Source: Ephydatia muelleri (Eukaryota; Porifera; Demospongiae; Spongillida; Spongillidae). Taken from it: a stretch of 64,000 bases of DNA. The notes below the pieces were generated by a model that saw only the letters and a list, made by a program, of their open reading frames with translations, ran no database searches and was not told the DNA's origin. Location: positions 2,457,319 through 2,521,318 of the forward strand of contig JABACO010000006.1 of the NCBI GenBank assembly GCA_013339895.1, in the 5' to 3' direction. The translations under genes and the position numbers were made by a program. This document shows positions 11,530-23,997 of the stretch, in pieces; positions within the stretch are counted from its first letter, which is position 1, and every line of letters starts with the position of its first letter.

Positions 11530-12294
11530 TCAAACCGCACCTATTATTCATAAAATACACACGCCGTGTAAGGTGTTAAAAAAAATCTGTGACTGGTTCT
11601 AATCGTTTTAAATATGTCTTTTGATCTGTCCTGTTGATGTTTATAACTTGCTTACCGAAAACCTATTGTCGCCGTCTGTTCTACGCACGATCAAGTACCC
11701 CCTCGTAGATACCGCCTCTATCACATGGACGTATAAAAAGGATGCGTGGCTATTAGAGCAATGTTGTGCGTCGTGCGCATAGGTAATTTATTAACTGCGG
11801 TGGTAGGGTGTACGAAAGAACGAATTAGCTCAAAGCGATGACTTGAAAAAATGTGGATCACAAAAAGTACGATTTATAATGAGCTCATTGAGTGATTTTT
11901 TTTGTACAGCATTCTAAGGTATACTGTAATGTCCAATTATCTGAATTGTGTCCAGCCGCAAACAGGAGTGTCATCCCAGTGTTGATATTTGCCGCTTGGC
12001 ATCTAATGACTTCACTGATTATGCGAGCAGTGTGTACATGTACTGGATATCAATACAACTAGGCTCATATAAACAGTGAATGTCATTAGATGGCAAGCAG
12101 CAAAAATCAAAAAGGTTTGCTACGAAAACAAACAGTCTCTACAGTTTCCAGGTGAATTTAGGTATTATTTTCTGATGTGCAAATGTGCTAATGAGCTGAT
12201 GTGCGAGCCAGCTACCATACATGTAATGGCACCCTATGGTTACACCCTTGTGTTTGCAACACTTTTGTTGGTACACCTTGTGCACAGGTGTCCC
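11530..12294. other. Non-coding stretch with a small hairpin
   Basis: No gene is supported. Bases 11998-12017 and 12074-12094 form an imperfect inverted repeat (GCATCTAATGAC against GTCATTAGATGGC). A TATA-like TATAAAAAGG lies near 11734 on the plus strand, but nothing ties it to a gene. Confidence 0.45.
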
Positions 12295-12392
12295 ATGAAC
12301 ACCTAGGGATCACATAGCATGTAGGGATCACATGAGCACCTAGGGTTCACATGAGCACCTAGGGATCACATGAGCACCAAGGTATCACATGA
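12295..12392. repeat. Tandem repeat, about 22-base unit
   Basis: Four to five imperfect copies of a unit around CACCTAGGGATCACATGAG. Confidence 0.8.
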
Positions 12393-12427
12393 ACCATCTA
12401 TGGGTATCACCGCCTCCCTCCACTCAG

Positions 12428-12648
12428 GTCCTCCATCAGTTCCCGTCATCATCAATGCCACCTTCCTCAGTGACTCCCTTCTATTGCTGTACCTGTCTCT
12501 GCACTGCATCCACCCAAGGTGATATCCCAACATATGGGGTGTGCTTTTATTTGAATTAATATTCCCTTTATCTGTGAATGTATAACAAGCACAGGAAACA
12601 CAAGTGTGGTGTCACCCACGATGCATGTAGAAACCACTGTAACAGCAG
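12428..12648 (+). pseudogene. Fibronectin type III-like exon of a receptor, frame-broken
   Basis: A CAG acceptor precedes 12428 and a GTAATT donor follows 12648. The start reads PPSVPVIINATFLSDSLL, the middle TQGDIPTYGV and the end TGNTSVVSPTM...VETTVTA, which together look like one FN3 domain. The three pieces lie in three different frames, so at least two indels are present. It ends in phase 1, which fits the transmembrane exon at 15990. It is probably the membrane-proximal ectodomain of the same gene. FN3 assignment is from pattern only. Confidence 0.4.
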
Positions 12649-12999
12649 GTAATTGTTTGGGCATGTGGTGTGTGTGGATGTGTTTGTCCATATGTGTGTG
12701 TATATATGTGTGTACAATTATTTTGTGTGTCCATGTATGTTTACATATATGTGAACAATATGCGTGTGTCCATCTTTTACATGCTGTGACCATAGACCAC
12801 ATCAATCAAGTTTTCATTATCATGCAAGTACCACAAATAATTACTAAAAAACAGTTATTTTACTCCATATCCATTGTACCCTAATCGTACACACTTAAGC
12901 CTATAAGTGTGTACAACAACACTGCATTTCAAATATAACAACAAGAACATGAATTTTCTTCCTGTTTAGAAAAATCCAAATGGTGAATTTGTTTTGGGC

Positions 13000-13793
13000 T
13001 TTGGAGCCAGCTCTGTCCTAGCATTGTCCTACAAGTACGTTGCCTAGGTGATTTGCATGCTCAGTGTGACTACTTTGTGTCTCTGGACTTAGACTCTATG
13101 GCAGACCATGTGTAGTTTAGTGTGCTGATAAGATAAGATCATGTGATGAGAAAATGCAATGTCATTTGTAATTATACTACAGTGTGTGACCCTATGGTGT
13201 TCATGATAAGTGTACTATGACTGTACACAGAGGTCTCTGTGTGTCCAAATGGGTTATAGTTTATATTCTCAACATTACTTACATGTAAAGTGTATATAGT
13301 TTTGTAATACGTTTCCTATGCTCCAAACTAGTTTTTCCGAATGACCAGACATACAGCAAAGTCCTACCATATTGGTGATAGAAGTTAATATGCATTCAAT
13401 ACATAGTATTCTCCAGAGATCAGTAAATCAGCTATGTGGCTGATCAATGGTAAACCGTATCAACACCTAAAGAAATGGCTTTAACAAAGCATGCAGTTCA
13501 AATACAACTTACTGTATTTTAAATGCTTGTTTTACACTCCAAGCTGTCACAGCTGCAGATGCCCTATCTGTTTTGCTTAGAGGGAAATTTCATCTTACAA
13601 TGTAGGTCATCAGATTATAATAGCTCAGCCTAACTTCCGCATTGTATGTACATAAATTCATGTAGATTAATTAATCCTAGACCTTTGTCTTTATTTGCAA
13701 ACACCTAATATATGTGTATGAGTGTGCATATACAGCTGTATGTCTGCATGTGTTGCACCGTATGTACATGCATGTGTGTGCATTTGTTGTGCT
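13000..13793. other. Non-coding, AT-rich stretch
   Basis: I see no gene. The 16-mer GGCTTTGGAGCCAGCT near 12998 also occurs within both arms of the 19.7-20.4 kb inverted repeat. Confidence 0.4.
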
Positions 13794-14051
13794 ATATGGG
13801 ATCGTATCTACAACAATGGACCTAATGCATGTTTTTCCAACATTTCAAATTCTTTGGTATTCTATAAGTCTGAAATGTCCTCTACACATTGCTTCTTACG
13901 CACTGAGAATCGGAGTATCTGTTATGGAGTTTTAAGGCTCTGAATTTATAATTAGCCCTACATTTCAAAGCAAGTGTTACATTTCTATTGCACGTACAGA
14001 AAATTCTATAGTGTATGCGTTAGGTCTCTTTTCGCGGAAACGATCCCATAT
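13794..14051. mobile_element. MITE, copy 1 (inverted relative to copy 2)
   Basis: About 258 bases with terminal inverted repeats of consensus ATATGGGATCGTTTCC followed by GCGAAAAGAGACCTAACG. The left arm is more diverged. The interior, read on the minus strand, aligns with the 14870-15098 copy (for example TTGAAATGTA, ATTCAGTGCC-like and GTAAGAAGCAATGTGT blocks). It lies in the large intron of the plus-strand receptor gene. Confidence 0.65.
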
Positions 14052-14869
14052 GCAGTGCATGTGTAGTCTGTGTACAAGGATGTATACACGTATGTGTGTG
14101 ATGTATGTGTGTGAATGTATGTGTATGTTGTGTATGCCTGTATGATGTGTGACATTGTGAGTTTCCCACGGGGGGAGGGCACTTCCCCCTTTTCCATTCA
14201 GTAACAAAATTTACTATAGTATGGATTTGCTGGGCATTACCCAAAAACCTGCGTGCAAGCGAAACACTATTCAATTACTTCCAATTTTCCAAACACGTGC
14301 TGTGACCTGTCTGAATCATCTGGCTTGCCCACAAGCTCACAATAGCATGTCATGATATCCCGGGAAAAATTTTCAACGCGATCGCGCGCTAAATGACGCA
14401 CAATGTGCGCGACACAGTGCGCGCAATCACGCATGTTCGCGCGATCGCGCGCGATTTCAGTGATTTATGGCCGATTTCCACGCATTTTCACGCGGCGTGA
14501 GTAGTGTCGCCGATTCGCGCGCAATGGAACACTTTAATTCGCGTCATATCTCGCATTGGCATATGCCCTAGCCATACCCTGTTAAAGCAAAGCTGATGCA
14601 TAAATGGTTTCAGTTGCACGAGCAGGGTAAAAGCAGGATTGTGGGAATAGGCTGATAGTACATCAGTGGACATTGGGGTCAGGATATCTGGTGAAGGTTT
14701 GTACAGCATAGAATTTAATGCTGCCATCCGGCGCAGCCAAACTTGAGGCCTGTGTTCATGCTACTCGTTGGTTATCCATAATCTTATTGAGCATTATGAC
14801 ACATACATTTATTATGTATAGCTGACACCATTGCTAAAGCTTGCCTGATGTGTTAAATGATAGTTAGCT
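14052..14869. other. Non-coding stretch, GCGC-rich block
   Basis: No gene supported. Around 14370-14530 there is an unusual run of GCGCGA/TCGCGC words in otherwise AT-rich DNA. Confidence 0.4.
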
Positions 14870-15098
14870 ATATTGGATCGTTTCCTCGAAAAGGGAGCTA
14901 GCAGATAAAATTTACAGTATGCACAATAGTAATTAAACGCTTGCGTTGAAATGTATGGATAATTCAAAATTCAGTGCCTGACAACTCCATTACAGATGTT
15001 CGATTTGCAGGGAGTAAGAAGCAATGTGTCAGACTTTAAAAAAATTTTGTTGTTGAAAAACATTCATTAGGTCCCTTTTCATCGAAACAATCCTATAT
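14870..15098. mobile_element. MITE, copy 2
   Basis: About 229 bases with the same inverted termini (ATTGGATCGTTTCCTCGAAA at the left; the inverse at 15068-15098). It contains the same interior blocks as copy 1 and shares TTGAAATGTAT and ATTCAGTGCC with a third member near 30.7 kb. Confidence 0.65.
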
Positions 15099-15989
15099 AC
15101 ATGGAGTGTTTGTGCCATATCTGTGGAGGGGCCCAATTTCAAACATAATGCACTGTACTATTGTTTTATATTGAGTCCGTATACGCCTCCAGTTCCATTC
15201 ACTACTGAAATAATACAGATCATGAATTTTAGTGTTTACATCAAGTTGAGAGTGCATTACGCACTGCAACTTTGTGAGCACATGTCCCTAAAGACCTACA
15301 TGTACAAGTGTCGATCTTTCAACAAACTAGGTCATCAATATACATGTAATAACACACACAATGTATGGACCCACAAATACTGGCAATGGTATTGCTATGA
15401 TTACTTTGTCATTGCGCAGTATCCATTTCATGATAAGCACATTTGTGGATAGTTGTTTATCATAAGCTAAGATGAGCTAAAATGCACTTACATGTAAGCA
15501 TTTTATCACTGTGACTATCGACTGGCAATGGCATTGCTATAATTACTTTGTCATTGTGCAGTACCCATCTCAGTATTGGGGGAGGGGGGGGGGGGGGTAG
15601 GGCCAGTATGACTACATCTTGTGGAAGTAGGTCCACATAAGGGAAAAACCAAAGTGTAGGAAAGAAACTTCTTGGAGGTAAAAATCCATACAAATTGTGA
15701 TGGGGGTGGTTATTCATTGCGTTATCCCAAATGCATATACATAACACTCATGAGCGATATCTGACCATTGTCTTTTGCGCTGTGTCGGTGTGGAGTTGTG
15801 TTGGTATTATGTCATACATTACGTCATACAATTATTGGATGCACAATTATTGTGCGCATGTGTGATTAAATCGCAACATGATTCCAATGTTAGATGTGAC
15901 CATCACTGTGTGTGTGTGTGTGTATGTGTGTGTGTGTGTGTGCTCAATGTGTTATTAAATCAGCTTGTGGTATCGTCTTTTACCTATAG

Positions 15990-17988
15990 TTGGATTTGTA
16001 TTACTAATACTTGCCTTTTGTGGTATCTGCATCTACTGGATCAGGAAGAAGAAAACAAGATTAGAAAAAGGTTAGTAAAAATTATCAGGTATTTGTGTAC
16101 ATGTATGTGGATACGACACAAGTTGCAGATACACTTTATTTGAACACTGATTATCATTGCGTAGTCTTGATATGCTTGTTGAGCACAATATGCTGTCTTT
16201 GAAAAAATCAATGAAGGGTTCAGCATATAATAATGATCTCGGTATCATAGAAATTGCTTAATAGTTTTAACAGATGATTCTAGTTTGTGAGCAAACGTGG
16301 GAGAGCTGTTCATGATGGGCTCAGTGTACACCTGCAGCTGTACTATTGATCCTGATCACCAATGCATGTGTACATGTTGTAAATCTGTTGCTGCCAATGT
16401 AGGTCATGAGTTGTATGGCTTCAAGTGCACATATATGAATAGTTATTGGGTTTTATTAAAAGCTGTTTTGTCAATGAATATGCTGTGGTGGGGTGGAGAA
16501 GAGAGGGAGGGGAAAACATTGGATACATTTGTAACCCAAGAGATACCTTTGTGCTCAGCAGTGAAGGAACAGATATCTTGTACTGTGTACGTACTTTTGG
16601 ATATGTCTTGGTCCTAATTAAAGCCAGTGAGCAACACAAGTTGTGAGGAATTGAAAGGCTGCCAGTTCTGTTATAGCCTTTAATAACCTAGCCAGAGTTG
16701 GCGCTAACTATGATGAATGGTTGAGTAACTAAAGTTGAAATCGTGACCAAATATTCAAGAGTAGGAGAAGAAACGTTTTTTGTTGTACTCAGTTCTTGAA
16801 TAAAAGGTCGTACAGATTTGAATTAACTTTGATCAATGATGAGTTATTTAATTTATGACTGAGAGCAGTTTTAAGTTAGTTGGTTTGAATTTCATAAAAA
16901 TTGTTTTAATAACTGTGCTGCTTTTACCACTGACAAAGATCTGAATACTTCCTGCACCTCTGGAAATAAACTGCTAAACATCACTGTGACCTCAGAAGTG
17001 AGTAGCATCTGTGTGTGTGTGTGCATGATGTAAGAACTGTAAATGGCCATGGACGACACTTTTCAGATCTGGTAAAAATATTACGCACAAATATGATAAA
17101 AAAACTCTCTATGGTTATTAAGATTGGTTTGCAAATATTCAATAGCATACTTCCCACCCTTATTGGTGTCATGCTTTCTCTAGTTATGTAACTTTGGCTA
17201 TTTAAACTTTATAATCTTTCAAACACCATTGCATGTATTTAGTTAAGAGTATAATCAATTTATATGTGTAATATTTAGCGAAGTTCTGTAATCAAGCAAA
17301 TGATGTGTCAATCGCCTTTGCTTTAATGTGTGACTGGGGAAGAGACTAGAGTGTATAATGCACTGTTGTGTAATACCTAAATGACTAATTCCGAAATCAC
17401 TCTAATTAGAATACAACACAGGTGGATGCAGTGAAGGTGCCTGGAGCTATGGTGATGTAAGCTAGAGCTGTTTCATGTGTGTAGCCTGCATGTATAAGTG
17501 CCATTTTTCTTTCAGTCCGGAGCATCGTAATGTCAAAAGCAAAGTGTTTGCCAGACATTTACAGAGGGGATCAGGTGATGAAAGTGAGAAAGGAGCAGAT
17601 CAAAATACTGAACCATGTGTCCTCCAGCCAATGCCGGTAAAGAGAATGGATCACATGTTGTTCATTCCAACTTACAGTGTATGTTGTATCATACATGCTT
17701 TAGGAGAGTTCTGAGTCAATCTGTCCTCCTCAACACGATGTTAATCATCCTCAACATGATGTTAATCCTCCTCAGCATGAGGTTAATCCTCCTCAACATG
17801 ATGTCAATCCTCCTCAACATGAGGTTAATCCTCCTCAACACGAGGTTAATCCTCCTCAACATGATGTCAATCCTCCTCAACGTGATGATGTCAATACATC
17901 ACAGCAAGATATCTGTACCCCATCAGATTACATGATTAATGGCAGTAACCCGATCAATGCTCAGCATCTGAGTGTTCCCTCCATGTAA
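15990..17988 (+). CDS. Receptor-like gene: transmembrane exon and heptad-repeat cytoplasmic tail
   Basis: Exon 15990-16070 follows a TATAG acceptor. In phase 1 it encodes a hydrophobic helix (GFVLLILAFCGICIYW) and a basic stop-transfer sequence (IRKKKTRLEK) before a GTTAGT donor. Exon 17516-17636 has an open frame rich in charged residues. Splicing out 17637-17703 joins it in phase 0 to 17704-17988, which encodes eight copies of a seven-residue unit, PPQHDVN or PPQHEVN, then a short tail ending with the stop at 17986-17988. The heptads come from a 21-base tandem repeat. The join between the transmembrane exon and 17516 is not phase-consistent in the frame I prefer, so an exon or an alternative acceptor is missing. 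The FN3-like exon at 12428-12648 fits as its ectodomain. Function unknown. Confidence 0.5.
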
Positions 17989-19707
17989 GCTCATGATAGC
18001 TGGTTGCTGATGTGTACAACATGAGTGCATATCTTGGTCTCTCTTTCTATAGGCTTGTGTACCCTCAAATATATTTTAACAAATATGAGCAAAAGACCTC
18101 AGCTGTGTTAGCAAACATGTGAACTGGACCAAGCCTCTCAACGGATATGTGAATGAAATGGTTAACATGACAGCTTTATGTATGTTAGAATAGGTTTAGT
18201 TGCTGTTAGATGGCTTTGATTATATTGTATTGTACTTACATGTATGATGTACAGTTATGTAACTAGATAGAAAATCAATATAATCAAGGCATCATCAGTA
18301 TTCAAATAAGTTCGTAATAATAATTGATTTTAATAACTATTTTTAATTAGCAAGTAGTTACATGATCTAATTGATTTCCAAGCCACTAATTTCAATAATG
18401 AGTTATTTCAATAATGAGTTATTTAGTCGCATACAAAAGTTGAACTGTACTATTTTTTTTCTTTCAAGATTAGAGAAACAATCAATCACTTGTGCCAAAT
18501 ATCTTGATTAAATAATCTTGATCCAGTTTGATTTTACATGTGATTATTTTATATTTTATAGTTTAGGCTAGTGGAAAAATTATACCCCAGTTGTGTGTTA
18601 TTTTATGATAATAATTAAAATATAGGGTGTCAAAAAACGGAAATTTTTAACTAACATCAGGAATAATCATGCACAAGTAATTTTTAGGCATATACATTAT
18701 AATGCAACACAGCGCAAGTGCTAATGGTTTGATTTCAACACCTAGTAGCGATGTCTGTTATTTATTATTGCTTCCAGTATGGTAAGAAGTGATTGTTTGC
18801 AGAGGCCCTCTTGTTTAATTATTTAGCTTACTAGCTGCTGTTCCAATTCATCATTTCTGAATTTCTTTACTAACCCAATGAACATTCATTTTCATTCTTA
18901 TGCTGTATATCCCTTATACTTTGTGTGCATTACAAGAAATTTCTGAAGCATTTGGGAACCGAATATGAAACATCCATGCAATTGCAATGTATGAGGTCAT
19001 TTTGTCACTAGTGCAGCTTGAACCCAACTGATGAAAATGATTAATTTGTGATTGATGTATTTTGACAAAGCCTTTGATCAGAGATAATTATTCCTGCTTT
19101 TATTCAGCTGGTTTTTATACTGTAGCTCTGATGAAAAGCTGCCAATTTATAAGCTAATGTCCTACTGTGTCTTAGATTGCTGATCTTGTTACAAATTTTC
19201 ATATTAACATGTAGTAGATTTATTTATTTGCGATGTGGTGCTGGAAAGAAGTGTTTCTTAATAGAGGCCCTATCATTTCTTCTAGCTGCTGTTCTAAATT
19301 TTTATTTGTTTCATTTCTCAATTCTTTATTGGGTACTTTTAAATTTAGGATGCAGTCAAAGACTGCAAAATTTAATGTATATTTTCCTATACAATAATCT
19401 TAATTTGTGTAAAAGTAGAAGTCCGCTAGGGATAATTTGGTTGGAGAAACAAGAGATTACAGAGTTGTTGTTTTCCCTAGACCTGACACGTACGGTGCCA
19501 TTATTGTATGTTTCATCACATTTCTTAATTTCTCTCGTTTTCTTTTTCTATTTTAGTTTTCCCTCATTTCACTTAGCTGCATTTTCTATCTTTGTCCTAC
19601 TTTTCCCCCTTAAGCATTGACACTATATAAGGCAAAACAAATATCATATCTGCTTAAATGTAATGGTACATACATACAAAGTCGTAGAAGGAATAAAATC
19701 ACATGAC
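17989..19707. other. Non-coding, AT-rich stretch
   Basis: Long AT-rich sequence with no supportable gene. Open frames around 19.2-19.6 kb are Phe/Leu-rich by base composition and show no motif. Confidence 0.5.
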
Positions 19708-20429
19708 TTAGAATGGGGAGGCTTTGGAGCCAGCTGGGCATATGAGGCCAATTGGACTATCAAATAGGTTTGTTGTAGATCTATGGACGATGGTATGAGG
19801 ACAGTGAACCACAAGGTAAAACTATTGCTGTGAGTAGTAAAGAGAAAGTTATGCAGGACACTTAAAAAAATAATAATCCCACTGCCCAACTGGTTCTTGA
19901 GCAGAACAGCAGCATGAGATGTGTCCATCACCTCACTGCTAAATCTTATCACTCTGCAGCTGCCACTGAGCACCAATCCAACGACCCTAAATGCTCAGAA
20001 CTAGGGTGGGTATGTGCCCCTATGGTTGCCTTTAGTCTTGCCACTTTCACATGCGGCCGTACTCAATGAGATCTATGGCCGTTTGACTCGTCTGTGCCAA
20101 TGCAACAGCTGTTCTTTCTAGGATATCTCCTCCACCATAGAGCTGAATTCTGTATTTATGTTATGTTCAGTTGTATAATATAGTCTTAAGTACAAAACAG
20201 CCAACGATACAATGAAGCTCATTTATACGTGGGTGCAGTAAACGTTTGGTGCAAGAAACCAGGTTGAGAACACATAGGGTGAAAAGCAACCATGCTCAAC
20301 TTCTCAGACTCTGTGTTCATATGACCTAGGCTGTGATGACATTGAGCAAGTGCTGTATTAAAATAAAAGTTTGAAAATGGATTAAAACACTTTGATGGCA
20401 AAGCTGGCTCCAAAGCCTCCCCATTCTAA
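19708..20429. mobile_element. 722-base segment with 28-base perfect inverted repeats
   Basis: Bases 19708-19735 and 20402-20429 are exact inverted copies (core GGGGAGGCTTTGGAGCC). The interior carries a decayed 3' end of the LINE family seen at 57-64 kb. Either a DNA element captured it, or the repeats are a local inverted duplication. Confidence 0.55.
19900..20135 (+). pseudogene. Decayed 3' end of an R2-type LINE
   Basis: The pieces CSELGWVCAPMVA and LNEIYGRLTRLCANATAV match the C-terminal region of the better copies at 58.2-58.9 kb (CSELGWKCVPLAVE, LNSIYGRLSLLLVRANA). Frame breaks separate them. Confidence 0.55.
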
Positions 20430-22671
20430 CACTCCTTTCATGTCTTTTGGCATGCATGTATTATTATGTTATGCAGTATGATTCTAAATAGTGCACAGGT
20501 ACATTAATTGGAGATAAAGCAATCTTGTGTGTGTCGTAATGTGAAATAACAACAATAAGTATGAAGCACATGTAGCAGTGGCCAAAGGATATATAGTAAC
20601 ACGTGTACAGACTGACCAAAAGAGAGTACAAGTGCACACACGATGTCACATGCAAATGTGTTCGAGCCCATCTGGCGCATGCGTACACATGCGCAATAAG
20701 ATAATTGCATTCACACATTAACATCTAACATGAGGTACATTAGTAAATAAACACACATACATGTTACATTCTACATGTCACATGCAATGCATCTGGTCAG
20801 AATGGCAAGTGGTGTTTGCTCTGACAAGGTTCAGCCTGCTGTAAAGGTCAGTGTTGCCTTGGCCTGTTGCTTGTCAGAGGTGACAGTGACTCCATGGCTT
20901 CAGCAAGCACCATATGCTTCCATTACCATGGAGACGCAGACCCACCCCCAGCTCCTGCATTATTGGCCTCGTGCTTCCTCACACCTGCTGAGAGTCACAC
21001 TTCCAACATAACTTCGATGACATCACAGACAGGTCAAAGGCTGCTGGCTTGCCTGCAGACCAGTTGGGTGCCAGGATTTTGCTGGGCGAGAGTGGGTTGT
21101 GGTTGTGGGTGTGATTGCTTCCTGCCTCCACCTTAACACTCAGGTGGGCCCTGTGTTGTGCCTCAGCTAGGGTGTATCTGTATATGCTTTAGCTAGGTGG
21201 CTCTGAGTTTATTATGGTGGGTGACTACATCACCACCTCGCTTGCAGGTGAGAGCATGATGACCAAGAGGATCAAGCACACTACCTGGACACAGGGCAGC
21301 ACACATGGAACCAGGCATAGTGTTTGCATGGGGGACTGAAGCCATTGAGTCACTATAATGTCTGCATATCCTCTCTTATAAACTTTGTGTGTTAGCAACT
21401 GAAGATATAAATTCTAAATCCAGCTCCAACAAGGCCAAGGCATCACTAGCTGGCAAGCTGACTCTGAAGCTTGTCAACTATCATCACATTCAACACATGA
21501 TATTTATATCAATACAGTGCAGATGGACAATGGTAAATGGTTATAATCTTTGTGTGTTAGCAACTGAAGATATAAACTCAAAATAGAATTATTATTAGTA
21601 CTTGCTTCATTTCGTAGTGGACTGCTTAGAACTGCTTATTAAAGCCTGATTACATTTTAAATAACTTATGACATGAAATTTTATTGAACTGGATAACTTG
21701 AAATTCATTCCACTGCATATTTATATCATGCTTTACTTATGCATAGTTATTAAAATCAATTAGTTCTGAACTTAATCTTGAATAATTTTGTTAATAGTCC
21801 TAGAGAAAAGGGATAAAAAGCAAGCCTTGTCAGCCAAGGAAGACAAATTGTAGAAATGGTTGAATTGAAAGTTGTCAATTTTGGCTAAGACGTTTTTCAG
21901 TAGAAGGAGGGTGTAGCGGTAAATTCTCTAATGATGTAACCTCTGATGAGCAATGTTGGAGTTAAACTTATACCAGCTGCTATGCAGAGATGTAAATCAG
22001 AAATGGAACTCAAGCTAGATGAAAAGAGGGAAGCAGTGCAAGTGGCTACAGCACGAAACTTGATGCAAGAGATTGCAACCCAAGACCTCCTCAACTAAAG
22101 ACTGAGTTGGACCTGCATACATGTACATAGTACAATTATTAACACAAATATCAGGATACAACTATATAAACTTATCTTCATAACACATCATGTGTTGGAT
22201 GTTGTTTGGGACACTGAGGACCTCAGAGCTTTGTCTCTTACCAACATATAATAACTTCATCTGCTGTACAGACCACCAAGTGGGCTTGGAACCAAGAGCA
22301 AGGACTCCAAGAAAGTATACTCTTGTGATTTCCACAGCCTTGGTACAAACGAAGTCATTCCTTGAGACCTTCCTCACTAGCATGTATGCAAAGGGCAGCT
22401 GACCAGTAAAGGTACTGCTCCAACAATATAGGAGCATGCATAGTGATCACAATGTAGAAGGCCTGGGGCTGAGGCTTCTCTGACATTAGGGATCTGCGGC
22501 TAAGTTGTAATGGTTTCCTATCATGGGGAAAAGAGGTTATCCAGCTAGATGAACTTAGCGATCCTACGGGGGAAAATATTCTCTGTGGGTTACTAAGCTT
22601 CCTCCTTTCAACTGGAATAATGAATATACAATGTGGTTAAGCTCACTGAAATAAATAGCACTGCTAGTTAG
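20430..22671. other. Non-coding stretch with a direct repeat
   Basis: No gene supported. The block TTTGTGTGTTAGCAACTGAA with ATATAAA following occurs at about 21384 and again at about 21549, a direct repeat 165 bases apart. Confidence 0.45.
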
Positions 22672-23080
22672 ATGTGGCGGATACAAGGGGGGGGGGGGGG
22701 GGGGGGGGGGGGGTGTCGGTGGTGTCCGGACCCCCCCCCCCCCCCCCCCCCCCTCCTCAGACCTGATGATGAAAAAATTAAGGATTAATACTTTAATTCA
22801 TTAGCGAACCAATTAACAACATCCCACGTGATATTCATTGTTCTAGAGAGCGTTATGGCAAGCAAGCGTGTTCACTTGGGCTCGGAAAGTATCTCGAATT
22901 ACTTTTCAAAGAAAGCAAAGGTAATTTATGCGTACAGGAATCGCGCGCCTGTCATGACTTCACCCACCCGATCGCGTTATCTCATTACGTGAATGCAGCT
23001 GCGTGAATGCATGAGGGCCCACATGCACACACCACTACACTACTCCTCCCCCCCCGCAGTCCTATTAGAAATCGATCCAA

Positions 23081-23081
<1 letters not shown>

Positions 23082-23119
<38 letters not shown>
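23082..23119. repeat. Poly-C run of 38 bases
   Basis: Uninterrupted C tract inside the truncated hAT element; translated proline runs across it are not coding. Confidence 0.95.
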
Positions 23120-23189
23120 ATCTCCCTCCCTTTCAGACTTACCTCGCTACGGGCCTGGAGTTTCTTTTTTATACTTCAGTTATTTATCT

Positions 23190-23997
23190 TTTTTGACACA
23201 TGCAGATATGGGTAAGACGCAAGATGAGGATATTGTGCATGCCTATAATTTGATACACAGTGTCATCAGTGATATTGCAATTTTCAGAGAGAACATTGAA
23301 AAAGATTTTCATGATTGGTTAATGGATGCTAGCAGAATTGGTAGTGAGTTAGGCATAGTACGTACAGTTCCACGTCTATCTGGAAGACAGCAACACAGGG
23401 CTAATGCAGGTCCAGAAAATCCAGATCCTGAAGTTTATTACAGAATTAATGTGGCAATTACCATTCTTGGATCACATGGAACAAGTACTAAACAATAGAT
23501 TTCATCATGACAGTATGGTTGGTAGTCACTTATTTTATCTAGTTCCAACATTAATAATTAATCACAGTGATTTACAAGATCTTGCAAAATGTTTTTTGTT
23601 TTGGGAACGTGATTTTCCTAGTGCTTCATCACTTCTATCTGAATTAAAACAGTGGCAACGTTTTTGGAAACTAAAATCTGAATCCCTTGATAACATCATT
23701 CCTGCAGATCTGGCACATTGTATCCATGCAGCTGATGAAGATGTTTTTCCCAACATACGAGTACTATTAATTATTGCCTGCACTATACCTGTGTCTAGCT
23801 GTGAAGCAGAAAGGTCTTTTTCAGCATTGAGGCGTATTAAATCCTATTTACGAAGTACAATGAGTTCTGAGCGTTTTGCTGGATTAGCACTGATGCATTT
23901 GCATAGTGATGTTGATATTGATATTGATGAGGTGTGTGAAGCTTTTATCAGCAAACACAACAGAAAAATGTTTCAATCTTGTATTTTGTACCAATAA
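23190..23997 (+). pseudogene. hAT transposase C-terminal part
   Basis: Two overlapping open pieces. The first (to about 23440) has HAYNLIHSVISDI, DWLMDASRIG and the lead-in to the core end. The second (to 23997) reads through LADLAHCIHAADEDV-like sequence to CEAERSFSALRRIKSYLR, the hAT dimerisation signature, and ends at 23997. A one-base break near 23450 separates them. The N-terminal zinc finger and most of the catalytic core are missing, replaced by homopolymer-rich DNA. It is related in type to the elements at 3.3 and 59.5 kb but is a different subfamily. Confidence 0.8.

Noticed and set aside
19177..19620. 147-codon Phe/Leu-rich frame as a membrane protein
   Set aside because: Composition follows T-rich DNA; no charged flanks or conserved motif.
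23007..23160. Poly-proline protein
   Set aside because: Translation of the 38-C run; the real hAT coding piece begins after it.
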